A stretch of DNA of 64,000 nt from Bacteroides ovatus (GCF_001314995.1 NZ_CP012938.1:1178001-1242000); one strand, 5' to 3'. Shown: positions 18,400 through 27,329, counted from the first letter of the stretch. Translations and numbers: made by a program. Notes: generated by a model not told the origin, from the letters alone.

Positions 18400-19566
18400 T
18401 TAAAACAGTTTATTGGTGCCTTCTACCAGTTCTCCCATCGCCCATACAGCTCTCACATTCAAGTCTCTGTCTAAAGCAATTATATCGGCATCCTTGCCAC
18501 GCTCCAGCGTTCCTTTACGGTCGAGTACTCCCATAATCCGGGCAGGAGTTTCGGAGGCCATTCTCACGGCATCCTCCAAAGGTATTTCCGCCTTCTGCAC
18601 CATGGTACGAATCAGTCGATCCATCGTTGCAATACTTCCCGCCAGTGCTGAATGGTCTGCCAGCTTACATACTCCGTCCTCGATAATCACACGCGGATCA
18701 AAAGCCACCTGACTATCACTGGCGGCACAAGCCAATGCATCCGTTATCAGACAAGTGCGTTCCACTCCTTTTATCTTGTAAACAAGGCGCAAGATTGTTG
18801 GAGGCACATGAATACCGTCTGCCACCACTTCCACTGTCATATCATCAATCAGATAAATACTTTCTACCGTACCTTCATACTTGTACTCTTTCCGTTTATG
18901 GAATCCCGGCATTGCATTATAAAAATGAGTGGCATGCGTATATCCCGCCTCATAGGCTGTCTGTATATCCTCAAATTCTGCCTGGGTATGTCCTACCGAA
19001 GCCAACACCCCTTTCGCTGTGATATATTTACCAAATTGCATGGCTCCGGGAAGTTCCGGTGCGGCATCCCAACGTTTGATACAATGAGTTTCTTCCAGCA
19101 ACGGAATATATTCTTCGGGATCGGGATCTTTGATATTTTCGGGAATCTGTCCACCTGCCATCGCCATATTGAAATAATGTCCTTCCAGATGAAGCCCGAG
19201 CACAGGGCTATTAGGCTCCGCCATCATTTTCTCTGTAGTTTCCGCGGCTGCACGGATCATTGGAATGGTAGAAGAAGAAAGAGTAGGAAAAATACTGGTA
19301 GTGCCATGCTGCATATGAGCTTTGATTGCTGTCCGGAAAGCCTCTTCGGTGCCTTCCATAAAGTCTCTTCCACCGCCACCGTGAACATGGATTTCTACAC
19401 CTCCCGGAACAATATACATTCCTTTGGCATCAATCAGTTTGGCTCCGATAATTGCAAGGTCACAATTGGTTACTTCCAGAATTTTATTGTCACGAATAAG
19501 AACTGACCCATCCTTCAACCAGCCTTGCGGGGTGAGGATGCGTGCATTAATAATCTGTGTTAACAT
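18400..19566 (-). CDS. nagA: N-acetylglucosamine-6-phosphate deacetylase, copy 2
   Basis: A 388-residue paralogue of the downstream nagA and first gene of the pair. It keeps 'HVHGGGG', 'LHLEGHYFNMAMAGG', 'HATHFYNAMPGFHKR', 'VADGIHVP' and 'LITDALA'. A difference near the active site is HLEGHY here against HIEGPY in copy 1: the proline of the common 'EGP' motif is replaced by histidine, so the substrate preference may have shifted. A TAATTTTG box on the minus strand (19657 to 19650) lies about 85 bp upstream of the ATG and may be the promoter for both genes. Confidence 0.92.
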   Translation of the reverse strand: MLTQIINARILTPQGWLKDGSVLIRDNKILEVTNCDLAIIGAKLIDAKGMYIVPGGVEIHVHGGGGRDFMEGTEEAFRTAIKAHMQHGTTSIFPTLSSSTIPMIRAAAETTEKMMAEPNSPVLGLHLEGHYFNMAMAGGQIPENIKDPDPEEYIPLLEETHCIKRWDAAPELPGAMQFGKYITAKGVLASVGHTQAEFEDIQTAYEAGYTHATHFYNAMPGFHKRKEYKYEGTVESIYLIDDMTVEVVADGIHVPPTILRLVYKIKGVERTCLITDALACAASDSQVAFDPRVIIEDGVCKLADHSALAGSIATMDRLIRTMVQKAEIPLEDAVRMASETPARIMGVLDRKGTLERGKDADIIALDRDLNVRAVWAMGELVEGTNKLF

Positions 19567-19759
19567 ATCACAAATAGTTAAATTAATTAAAGGTCTGTGT
19601 GAATCAATGACGCTCTTTTTTGGGGGGAGTACATTGATTTTTTCGTTTGCAAAATTACGCTTTTCCGTTCAATCTATCGATACAATCGTCCGGTAAACTT
19701 CCAATATTATACAAAAAAAGGTTGCCAATCTTATCGACTGACAACCTCATCTTATATGG

Positions 19760-19832
19760 AGCGGAAAACGAGACTCGAACTCGCGACCCTAACCTTGGCA
19801 AGGTTATGCTCTACCAACTGAGCTATTTCCGC
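19760..19832 (-). tRNA. tRNA-Gly (GCC)
   Basis: The minus strand starts GCGGAAA and ends TTTCCGC plus a T discriminator, a 7-bp acceptor stem. The anticodon loop 'CTTGCCAAG' gives GCC. CCA is not encoded. It is the last gene of the tRNA operon and identical in sequence to the other two Gly copies here. Confidence 0.96.
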
Positions 19833-19869
19833 AAACTAAATTTCGTCATTCAGAAATCTGAAAGATGGG

Positions 19870-19951
19870 TGCCCAGAACAGGACTCGAACCTGCATGCCT
19901 CTCGACACACGCACCTGAAACGTGCGCGTCTACCAATTCCGCCACCTGGGC
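19870..19951 (-). tRNA. tRNA-Leu (CAG)
   Basis: Class II tRNA with a long variable arm (TGTCGAGAGGCA region). Acceptor GCCCAGG pairs with the 3' TCTGGGC, discriminator A. The anticodon stem CACGT/GCGTG (one T-G pair) holds the loop TTCAGGT, giving CAG. Confidence 0.95.
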
Positions 19952-19983
19952 AAAACTTAGTTCCATTATTTCAAAGAAACAAG

Positions 19984-20056
19984 AGCGGAAAACGAGACTC
20001 GAACTCGCGACCCTAACCTTGGCAAGGTTATGCTCTACCAACTGAGCTATTTCCGC
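19984..20056 (-). tRNA. tRNA-Gly (GCC)
   Basis: Second of three identical Gly copies; acceptor GCGGAAA/TTTCCGC and GCC anticodon. It is 32 bp upstream of the following Leu(CAG) gene, in transcription order. Confidence 0.96.
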
Positions 20057-20075
20057 ATTTCACTTTCATAAACTG

Positions 20076-20159
20076 TGAAGAGGAGGAGACTCGAACTCCC
20101 ACAACATTTCTGTCACTACCACCTCAAAGTAGCGCGTCTACCAATTCCGCCACCTCTCC
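20076..20159 (-). tRNA. tRNA-Leu (GAG)
   Basis: Class II tRNA. Acceptor GGAGAGG pairs with CCTCTTC with one G-T pair, discriminator A. The anticodon stem CTACT/GGTAG holds TTGAGGT, giving GAG. It is the only single-copy tRNA of the cluster. Confidence 0.95.
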
Positions 20160-20182
20160 ATAATTTTAAAGTTTAACCTTTG

Positions 20183-20264
20183 TGCCCAGAACAGGACTCG
20201 AACCTGCATGCCTCTCGACACACGCACCTGAAACGTGCGCGTCTACCAATTCCGCCACCTGGGC
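20183..20264 (-). tRNA. tRNA-Leu (CAG)
   Basis: Second copy, the same as the Leu(CAG) gene at 19870-19951 over the mature region. Transcribed after the first Gly gene of the operon. Confidence 0.95.
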
Positions 20265-20298
20265 AAAGATTATTGTTCCAACATTTCAAAGAAACATG

Positions 20299-20371
20299 AG
20301 CGGAAAACGAGACTCGAACTCGCGACCCTAACCTTGGCAAGGTTATGCTCTACCAACTGAGCTATTTCCGC
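20299..20371 (-). tRNA. tRNA-Gly (GCC)
   Basis: First gene of the operon in transcription order. Acceptor GCGGAAA/TTTCCGC and anticodon GCC. Its 5' end is about 20 bp from a strong promoter-like sequence. Confidence 0.96.
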
Positions 20372-20390
20372 ATTTTTTCGTTTGCGGTTG

Positions 20391-20421
20391 CAAAGGTAGG
20401 GATTTTCCGTAAACATGCAAA
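20391..20421 (-). promoter_or_regulatory. Promoter of the six-gene tRNA operon
   Basis: Read on the minus strand, TTTG (20421 to 20418), a 19-bp spacer and TACCTTTG (20398 to 20391) match the Bacteroides -33/-7 consensus very closely. The first tRNA starts 20 bp downstream. Confidence 0.85.
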
Positions 20422-20489
20422 CATTCTGCCTACTTTTTTCACAGAAATCTGTTCACTTTGCACCTACCGCAAAACAATCATTTTGATTA

Positions 20490-21629
20490 TCAACTCATTC
20501 GGTCACGATAATCTTCATAAGAAAATTGCTTGTATATTTCAGCTTTCCCCTCTTTTGTCCAAATGGCAATGGCAGGATGATGAATTCCGTTAAACATATT
20601 TGTCTTGACCATCGTATAATGAATCATATCTTCGAACACGATACGCTCTCCGATTTGCAACTCGTGATCGAAGCTCCACAGTCCCATATAATCACCGCTC
20701 AAACAGGAATTTCCTCCGAGACGATAAATATATTTTCCTTCATTTCCCATCTCTGCACCACGCACGGCAGGTTGATATGGCATCTCCAGACAATCCGGCA
20801 TGTGGCAAGTGAAACTAACATTCAAAATAGCCGTCTTGATACCACGACTTTCCACAATATCCACCACTTCGGAAGTCAGCACTCCCGTCTGCCAGGTAAA
20901 GGCCGAACCGGGCTCCAGGATAATGCGCAAATGAGGATAGCGTGCTTTTAATCCTTGCAACAGTCTTATCAAATGTTCGGTATCATAATCCTTACGAGTC
21001 ATCAGGTGTCCACCACCCAGATTCAACCATTTAATCTGTGGAAACCAATGGGCAAATTTAGCTTCAAGATGTTCCAATGTACGTTCCAGCTCATAAGAAG
21101 AAGATTCACAGTGACAATGACAATGAAAGCCTTCAATACCTTGCGGTAATGCTTCGGGCAACAAATCGGCTGTTATCCCAAAACGTGTGCCGGGTGCACA
21201 TGGATTATAAAGTTCGGTTTCCACTTCCGAATATTCAGGATTTACGCGGATACCACAAGAGATGCCACTTCCTTCTGCAACCACCATCGGATAGAAGCGT
21301 TCAAACTGCTGCATTGAGTTGAATGTGATATGACTGCTGCAACGCATGATTTCCGGGAAATCCTGTTCCGTATAAGCAGGAGAATATGTATGCGCCTTGC
21401 TGCCGAACTCTTCCAATGCCAAACGGGCTTCATACACCGAACTTGCCGTAGAATGATCTATATATTCACGGAATATGGGGAAAGAGCGCCACATGGCAAA
21501 TGACTTGAAAGCAAGAATAATCTCCACTCCCGCCCTGTCGGCCACGCTTTTTATCAAACACAGGTTCTTTCTTAAAAGCTCTTCTTCCATGATGTAACAA
21601 GGAGAAGGGAACTGATTAAAATCTATCAT
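20490..21629 (-). CDS. nspC: Carboxynorspermidine/carboxyspermidine decarboxylase
   Basis: A 379-residue PLP-dependent decarboxylase of the alanine racemase/group IV fold. The cofactor lysine is K42 in 'ILAFKSFAMW'. Further signs are 'HCHCESSSYELERT', 'LNLGGGHLMTRKDYD', 'LEPGSAFTWQTG' and the C-terminal 'CLSGDYMG', whose cysteine and aspartate complete the active site across the dimer. NspC makes spermidine or norspermidine in the carboxyspermidine route, the usual polyamine route of Bacteroides. The dehydrogenase partner is not in this window. It is a single-gene unit facing away from the tRNA operon promoter. Confidence 0.9.
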   Translation of the reverse strand: MIDFNQFPSPCYIMEEELLRKNLCLIKSVADRAGVEIILAFKSFAMWRSFPIFREYIDHSTASSVYEARLALEEFGSKAHTYSPAYTEQDFPEIMRCSSHITFNSMQQFERFYPMVVAEGSGISCGIRVNPEYSEVETELYNPCAPGTRFGITADLLPEALPQGIEGFHCHCHCESSSYELERTLEHLEAKFAHWFPQIKWLNLGGGHLMTRKDYDTEHLIRLLQGLKARYPHLRIILEPGSAFTWQTGVLTSEVVDIVESRGIKTAILNVSFTCHMPDCLEMPYQPAVRGAEMGNEGKYIYRLGGNSCLSGDYMGLWSFDHELQIGERIVFEDMIHYTMVKTNMFNGIHHPAIAIWTKEGKAEIYKQFSYEDYRDRMS

Positions 21630-21804
21630 ATATAAATTATTATCTAAAATAACGCCTTACGAACGTGGATGCAAAAATACAAATTCAAAAGCAAAGAGGG
21701 ATTGTTTTATTTTTAATTAAGATATTGGTTTTCGCGAACTTTTTCTTATTTTTACACCTTTATAATCTATAAGTAGTTATATCATCCTAAATACCTGATT
21801 GAAT

Positions 21805-22362
21805 ATGAATAAAGATTTAAGAAAAGTAGTGATCCTGCTGGCACATCCAAACATGAAAGGATCTCAAGCAAACAAGGCATTAATTGATGCCGTTGGTGAC
21901 ATTGAAGGAGTAGCCGTATTCAACCTTTACGAATTATCGCCTGACATCGCTTTCAATGTAGACGAATGGAGTAAAATCATCTCTGATGCCTCTGCTGTGA
22001 TCTATCAGTTTCCTTTCTATTGGATGTCTGCACCGTCATTACTAAAGAAATGGCAGGATGAAGTCTTTACTTTCCTATCCAAGACTCCGGCAGTCGCCGG
22101 TAAACCGCTGACAGTGGTAACAACTACCGGATCTGAATTCGATGCTTACCGCAGCGGAGGAAGGAATGGTTTCACTATGGACGAACTTTTACGCCCTTAT
22201 CAGGGCAGTGCTATCCATTCAGGTATGGTGTGGCAGACTCCTATCGTTGTTTATGGAATGGGAACAGCGGATGCGGGAAAGAATATCGCTGAAGGAGCAA
22301 ATACATACAGACAGCGGGTAGAGATGCTGGTCAATAGCAGTAACGCCGGAAATAATTGGTAA
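21805..22362 (+). CDS. Flavodoxin-fold NAD(P)H oxidoreductase (KefF/MdaB type)
   Basis: A 185-residue protein of the NAD(P)H dehydrogenase (quinone) flavodoxin-like family. The FMN phosphate loop appears as 'LLAHPNMKGSQANKAL' at the N-terminus, 'YQFPFYWMSAPSLLKKWQDEVF' (first half shown by residues 71-85) is the family signature after strand three, and 'TTGSEFDAYRSGG' lines the flavin. It probably reduces quinones or electrophiles with NAD(P)H in the cytoplasm. The start at ATG 21805 is preferred to the in-frame TTG two codons upstream. A strong hairpin follows. Confidence 0.85.
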   Translation: MNKDLRKVVILLAHPNMKGSQANKALIDAVGDIEGVAVFNLYELSPDIAFNVDEWSKIISDASAVIYQFPFYWMSAPSLLKKWQDEVFTFLSKTPAVAGKPLTVVTTTGSEFDAYRSGGRNGFTMDELLRPYQGSAIHSGMVWQTPIVVYGMGTADAGKNIAEGANTYRQRVEMLVNSSNAGNNW

Positions 22363-22370
22363 GACTATGA

Positions 22371-22405
22371 AAAGCGTAGCTTTAGATTAGATAAAGCTAC
22401 GCTTT
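22371..22405. terminator. Bidirectional hairpin after the oxidoreductase gene
   Basis: Arms AAAGCGTAGCTTTA (22371-22384) and TAAAGCTACGCTTT (22392-22405) are perfect 14-bp inverted repeats with a 7-nt loop, between two convergent genes. Confidence 0.75.
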
Positions 22406-22507
22406 ACAGATGCTAAAGCATAGCTTTAGGTATGGTTTTAGGTATAGTCTTATTTCGGTATGAAAGCAACTTCTCCAACCTAGTTTTATCTCCGGAATTT
22501 GTTATCT

Positions 22508-23863
22508 TTAATCGGCAAGTTTAAAACTTACGGGAATAGCATATTTAACCTTCACCGGTTTATCCATCTGTGTCCCCGGTTTCCACTTCGGCATAAGCCT
22601 GATAACACGGATAGCTTCTTTATCCAAATAAGGATCAATGCTTTTGAGGATAGTCAGATTGGTTACAGAGCCATTCTTATCAACCACAACTCCTACAATC
22701 ACCCTCCCCTGTATGCCATTTTTGCGAGCTATTTCCGGATACTGAATATTCTTCTTAATGAAATCAAGCATAGCGCGTACACCTCCTGGAAATTCCGGCA
22801 TAACCTCCACCATATCATAAACCAGTTCTTCCACCTGTTCCCCAACCGTCTGATGAGTGTTGTCCTGCTTCATTGTCAACAATCCTTCGGGTAAAGGCGT
22901 TCTTTTTGCCTCTTTCCATTCCTTCTCATTGTCCGACAATCTAAATTCAGCCATCATCAAGACAGGTTTCCTGTTGATGGTCACCTCGTAAAAATAACGG
23001 TAACGTCCGGCTTTATTCGGATGCACATCCGGATAAAGCGAAGCCCTCATCTCCCGTTCTCTCTTATCCTGTATAACATAAGCTATGCTAACAAAAGCGG
23101 TATTCATAGGCAATTCCCACCAGATCCCCTTTTCATCTTCAAAAGTAACATAATAACGTTCTCCACATTCTATTGTTCCACCGCTGTAGTTATTGAGAAT
23201 GAATGTTACCTGTTCTGCAGCTGTAGAATAAACCGGATATTCGGGACGGATATAAATACCGTTTATATGGTTCACACCCACTTTTTGATTGATAATCGGC
23301 TCTGTCACACCACTAAATTGAAAAGCAGGCGAGTCCATAATCTTCTCCCGGAATTCTTTTTGTTTTTCGGGAGTATTCACAATCAGACGGATTTCTATAT
23401 GTCGCAATCCTACACCATATCCCGTTACATTCCTTTTTATATTCTCATATCCCGACTCTTCCATTTTCTTATTTAACTCCTTCTGGATAGCGAGCAACTG
23501 GGTTTGCGAGTAATTACTACCACCCATAAGTTCCAGCCTGAAATTCTTACTTCCGGAAGCCTTTTCCAATATCTGCCGTGCTTTGACTGTATCTCCTGTG
23601 ACCTGAAAAACAAGAGTAGCTTTATCAAAATAGATACCTTCAATAAAGTCGGGGCAGTTGGGAGTTTCCAAAGACAACCCGGCTATATGAGGTTCATTAC
23701 CATAAACCTTACCCAGTGTATCCAATATTTCCATACCCTCCGACTGGTCATAGAACTGTTCTGTACTGTCATTTTCAGTTTTGCATGTTTCTACATGGTT
23801 TGTCTTGTTTATCCTACAGGATGAAAACAAACACAACAATAAGATAAAATAAAATTTATTCAT
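22508..23863 (-). CDS. Lipoprotein with C-terminal TonB domain
   Basis: A 451-residue protein. The N-terminus 'FILLLCLFSSCRIN' is a lipoprotein signal with the modified cysteine near residue 17. Residues from about 30 to 200 are of unknown fold, about 205-300 look like an Ig-like strand-rich domain ('YPVYSTAAEQVTFILNNYSG'), and about 360-450 is a TonB C-terminal domain ('FPGGVRAMLDFIKKNIQYP', 'GRVIVGVVVDKNGSV'). The middle is seen in Bacteroidetes envelope proteins linked to energy transduction or antibiotic sensing; the role here is unknown. A strong AGGAGG sits 10 bp before the ATG at 23863, unusual for this genus, and decides the start. A lipid anchor on a TonB domain would face the periplasm. 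Confidence 0.75.
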   Translation of the reverse strand: MNKFYFILLLCLFSSCRINKTNHVETCKTENDSTEQFYDQSEGMEILDTLGKVYGNEPHIAGLSLETPNCPDFIEGIYFDKATLVFQVTGDTVKARQILEKASGSKNFRLELMGGSNYSQTQLLAIQKELNKKMEESGYENIKRNVTGYGVGLRHIEIRLIVNTPEKQKEFREKIMDSPAFQFSGVTEPIINQKVGVNHINGIYIRPEYPVYSTAAEQVTFILNNYSGGTIECGERYYVTFEDEKGIWWELPMNTAFVSIAYVIQDKREREMRASLYPDVHPNKAGRYRYFYEVTINRKPVLMMAEFRLSDNEKEWKEAKRTPLPEGLLTMKQDNTHQTVGEQVEELVYDMVEVMPEFPGGVRAMLDFIKKNIQYPEIARKNGIQGRVIVGVVVDKNGSVTNLTILKSIDPYLDKEAIRVIRLMPKWKPGTQMDKPVKVKYAIPVSFKLAD

Positions 23864-24034
23864 TATCTTTTTCCTCCTGTTTTTCAGGTTTTTATCATTT
23901 ACCAACAAAGATAATAATATTACGATTTCATGATACTAATAGATGCCCTAATAATTATACATCATGACAGAAATAATATTATTGCAGAAAAAGTGAGTCA
24001 GCACTGCTTATGAAAAGAAAAAGATACTCCGAAA

Positions 24035-24113
24035 AGAGTGACGCTATCCCACCAACATAGTGACGGTATATGCTTAGGATAGCGTCACTATTCCAGGCAT
24101 ATACCGTCACTAT
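24035..24113. repeat. Second copy of the 22-bp-phased four-motif element
   Basis: Motif starts are at 24035, 24057, 24079 and 24101, again exactly 22 bp apart: two direct copies then two inverted. Copies 1 and 3 share the variant GACGCTAT/ATAGCGTC, while copies 2 and 4 have GACGGTAT/ATACCGTC. The element lies 30 bp downstream of the glycine-zipper lipoprotein gene. Confidence 0.9.
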
Positions 24114-24142
24114 GTTTAAACCGGATATTCGGGCTGTTATTT

Positions 24143-24832
24143 CTAGTTTCCGCGCTGTGTAGGCAGGGTAAATTCTTGCGAATCACAAATCACTCCATTC
24201 TCGTCCGCCACTGCGACACGGAATGTCACTTCACCGTCTTTCAATTTTTCACCTGCGTGAATGGAAGCGGTATAACGGATGCCTTCACCCGGAAGAATTT
24301 CCTCCACCATCACAGAAGGAGAAATGCCGAGATGCTTCACCTTCCCCACCGTTTCTACCACAGGAACTACATTATAAACAGGATTTCTCCCTTCATTCAT
24401 AATCTCAAAAATTATCTTGCTATTTTCTCCCGCATCAATCACATGACTGCGATTATCATCTATAAAACGGATCTTGCGCAACTTCAGTTGAGAAATAGGC
24501 TGCTGCACCGGCTGCTTCTTATATTTTTGCACACGGACTTCCCTCACTTCAGGAATATACGCATCTTCCTCTATTTGCTCTTGTCTCGGCGCCGTCAACG
24601 CGTTTCCAATAGCCGCACCGGCAATGGTTCCCACAATATTCCCAATAGCAGAACCACGGTAACCGCCCCTCCAGCCATGATTATTATCTCCGATAAGTCC
24701 GCCTATCGAACTTCCCAGACTACCTCCGATAGAAGCACCTGCCATGATAGCTCCCGGATTTCCCATACGCCCCGACGCACATCCACTCAAAATCAAAGCG
24801 GAAAGCAAAATTACTGTTAGTTGTTTCTTCAT
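24143..24832 (-). CDS. Glycine-zipper lipoprotein
   Basis: A 229-residue envelope protein. Lipobox 'LSGCASG' places the lipidated cysteine at residue 18. Residues 28-80 are a glycine-rich stretch with GxxxG spacing ('GASIGGSLGSSIGGLIGD', 'IVGTIAGAAIGNAL'), typical of glycine-zipper outer-membrane proteins such as SlyB or OmpA-associated lipoproteins. The C-terminal half (about 110-225) is strand-rich and may be an Ig-like or CARDB-type domain ('IIFEIMNEGRNPVYNVVP'). Function unknown; membrane association is likely. It is 25 bp downstream of the helicase gene and possibly cotranscribed. Confidence 0.75.
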   Translation of the reverse strand: MKKQLTVILLSALILSGCASGRMGNPGAIMAGASIGGSLGSSIGGLIGDNNHGWRGGYRGSAIGNIVGTIAGAAIGNALTAPRQEQIEEDAYIPEVREVRVQKYKKQPVQQPISQLKLRKIRFIDDNRSHVIDAGENSKIIFEIMNEGRNPVYNVVPVVETVGKVKHLGISPSVMVEEILPGEGIRYTASIHAGEKLKDGEVTFRVAVADENGVICDSQEFTLPTQRGN

Positions 24833-24857
24833 GAGTCTCTCTATTTAGTGTTATTAT

Positions 24858-27236
24858 TTATTCTACCACTTTAAAACGAGCGAAACGTAATAATAGTTGT
24901 TTGTCTCCCGCATTTTTAAAATGAATAGTTGCTTTCGCATTGTCTCCCGTTCCTTCTACTTTAATCACTTCACCCAATCCGAAACGTTCGTGCTCTATCA
25001 TCTGTCCGGCCTGTACTCCTGCTACCGATGCTGAAGTGAAAGAGGTTGCCTGTGCACCGCTACTTGGGCTAACAGTACTAACTTTCTTCAAATTCCTCGG
25101 TACGCTGGGAGCAATGATCTGTGCTTTCGGACGTTCACGCTGTTCGGAAGATGTACTTCCGAAAGGGGCACGCGACGGAGAAGCTGAACGGGTGAATCCT
25201 CCTTCAATCTCTCTACGGAAACGTCCTGCACCTTCATCGACAGCACGGCTCACTCCTGCCTCATGCGGCAGTTGCAAGTAATGAACATCGATATCACGCA
25301 AGAAACGACTGGGGCTTCCAAATTCCATCTTTCCATAACGGAAACGGGTTTTGGCAAAAGACAGATAACAATGTTCCTCCGCACGAGTAATAGCTACATA
25401 GAACAAACGACGTTCTTCTTCCAGTGCCCGGGGAGAATCTCCTACCATCCCACTGGGAAACAGGTTTTCTTCCAGACCGACCACAAATACATTCTTAAAC
25501 TCCAATCCTTTAGCCGAATGAACTGTCATCAACGTTATCTTTTCCCCATCATCCGCCTTGTCGGAATCCTGATCGGTAAGCAATGCAATCTCCGAAAGGA
25601 AATCGGTAAGAGACACATTCGGGTTACCCTCCTCCTGCCGCAAAGCGCAGAAGTCATTCATTCCATTCACCAACTCTTCTATATTTTCCTTACGGCTTAG
25701 GTTCTCGGGGGATGTGTCCTGACAGACATCGTTGATAATGCCGGACTGACGGATGATATTCGTTCCTATTTCATAAGCGTTCTTATCTGCCTGATCGACA
25801 ATGAAACCTTCTATCAATTCACGAAAGCCTTGCAGTTTTGCATGCGTTCCTTTATTTATATCCAGTCCGTAACTCAATGGTTCGCAGAGTGCCGCCCAAA
25901 GACTTACGCCATGATCGGTAGCCGCCGATATAATCTTCCCGACTGTCGTATCTCCAATACCACGAGCCGGATAATTAATGATTCGCTTGAATGCTTCTTC
26001 ATCATTCGGATTCACTACCAAACGGAAATAAGCAATCACATCTTTTATCTCTTTTCGCTGGTAGAACGAAAGTCCTCCGTAAATCTTATAAGGTATACTC
26101 CGTTTCCGAAGAGCCTCTTCAAAAATACGGCTTTGTGCATTCGTACGATACAGGATGGCAAAATCAGCATATCCGTAGCGATACTCCCGTCGTAGCTCTG
26201 CAATCTTATTAGCTACAATATCTCCCTCTTCCACATCGCTATACGCCTGAAATACGCCGATAGGTTCCCCCTTTTCTTTCTCCGAAAACACGGCTTTCCG
26301 TATCTGGCGTTCATTCTTCTCAATCAAGCTATTGGCAGCACAAACAATGGTTTGTGTGGAACGATAATTCTGCTCCAGTTTAAAAACTTTCGTATTGGGG
26401 TAGATTTTTGTAAAATAGAGAATATTGTCAATATCCGCCCCACGGAAAGAATAGATACTTTGCGCATCGTCTCCCACTACACAGACCCGTTGATTTTCTT
26501 TAGTCAGTTGCAGAACAATGCTATGCTGCACATAATTCGTATCCTGATACTCGTCCACCAATACATAACGGAACTGATCGCGATAACGTGCCAGCACTTC
26601 TGGAAAGTCACGAAACAGAATATAGGTATATACCAATAAATCATCAAAATCCATCGCTCCCGCCTGACGGCATCTGTCCCAATAACGAGTATAGATATCA
26701 CGGATAGCAGGCATCTTGGCAGCCATATCTCCTTCGTAAGCCTCTTTATTGGCAGCATACCCCGTGGGAGTGACCAGATGATTCTTGGCATTGGAGATAC
26801 GCGCTTGTACCACTCCCGGTTTATAAGTTTTCTCGTCCAACCCCATCTCTTTGATTATGGAACGAAGCAGGCTCTTACTATCAGCCGTATCATAGATGGT
26901 GAACTGGGAAGTGAACCCTATAAATGTTGCTTCGGCACGAAGAATCCGTGAGAAGATGGAATGGAAAGTCCCCATCCACAAATAACGTGCCCGTTCCATA
27001 CCTACCTGACGCGCAATACGCTCTTTCATCTCGCGCGCCGCCTTATTCGTAAAGGTCAGTGCAAGGATATTCCACGGATTGTAGCCGTTCTCCTGTTCCA
27101 GCAAGTAAGCGATTTTATAAGTCAATACGCGCGTCTTCCCCGAACCTGCACCGGCTATCACCAGCGAAGGACCGTCATTATAAGTCACTGCAGCACACTG
27201 ACTCTCGTTCAATTCATCTATATAATTGGTATTCAT
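24858..27236 (-). CDS. UvrD/PcrA-family ATP-dependent DNA helicase
   Basis: A 792-residue superfamily 1A helicase with all motifs: Q motif 'LNESQCAAVT', Walker A 'GAGSGKT' at about 30-36, 'DEYQDTN' (motif II), 'GDDAQSIYSFRGA' (III), 'LEQNYRST' (IV), 'MTVHSAKGLEF' (V) and 'LFYVAITRA' (VI). The C-terminal tail (about 715-790) has the UvrD/PcrA tudor-like domain ('MIEHERFGLGEVIKVEG'). It unwinds DNA 3' to 5' in excision and mismatch repair and in clearing RecA or RNA polymerase. Start at ATG 27236 gives 'MNTNYIDELNESQ'. Whether it is UvrD or PcrA in name is a matter of convention. Confidence 0.95.
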   Translation of the reverse strand: MNTNYIDELNESQCAAVTYNDGPSLVIAGAGSGKTRVLTYKIAYLLEQENGYNPWNILALTFTNKAAREMKERIARQVGMERARYLWMGTFHSIFSRILRAEATFIGFTSQFTIYDTADSKSLLRSIIKEMGLDEKTYKPGVVQARISNAKNHLVTPTGYAANKEAYEGDMAAKMPAIRDIYTRYWDRCRQAGAMDFDDLLVYTYILFRDFPEVLARYRDQFRYVLVDEYQDTNYVQHSIVLQLTKENQRVCVVGDDAQSIYSFRGADIDNILYFTKIYPNTKVFKLEQNYRSTQTIVCAANSLIEKNERQIRKAVFSEKEKGEPIGVFQAYSDVEEGDIVANKIAELRREYRYGYADFAILYRTNAQSRIFEEALRKRSIPYKIYGGLSFYQRKEIKDVIAYFRLVVNPNDEEAFKRIINYPARGIGDTTVGKIISAATDHGVSLWAALCEPLSYGLDINKGTHAKLQGFRELIEGFIVDQADKNAYEIGTNIIRQSGIINDVCQDTSPENLSRKENIEELVNGMNDFCALRQEEGNPNVSLTDFLSEIALLTDQDSDKADDGEKITLMTVHSAKGLEFKNVFVVGLEENLFPSGMVGDSPRALEEERRLFYVAITRAEEHCYLSFAKTRFRYGKMEFGSPSRFLRDIDVHYLQLPHEAGVSRAVDEGAGRFRREIEGGFTRSASPSRAPFGSTSSEQRERPKAQIIAPSVPRNLKKVSTVSPSSGAQATSFTSASVAGVQAGQMIEHERFGLGEVIKVEGTGDNAKATIHFKNAGDKQLLLRFARFKVVE

Positions 27237-27313
27237 AACAGCATTATAAAAACAATGTGGATTTTTAACAAACCCTTGGCATTCAAATTTGTTCTCAATA
27301 CAAAAGTATAATA

Positions 27314-27329
27314 TTCATTCGAGAATGAA
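27314..27329. promoter_or_regulatory. Palindrome in the divergent region of helicase and YD-repeat genes
   Basis: TTCATTC and GAATGAA form a 7-bp perfect inverted repeat around GA. A minus-strand TACTTTTG (27308 to 27301) next to it may be the helicase -7 box. A regulator site is possible. Confidence 0.35.

Noticed and set aside
19850..20041. Open reading frames across the tRNA genes
   Set aside because: They run across tRNA genes on both strands and match tRNA sequence, so they are chance frames.
24035..24113. CRISPR-like short array from the 22-bp phased motif
   Set aside because: Only four 13-bp copies with 9-bp gaps, half inverted; this is not a repeat-spacer layout.
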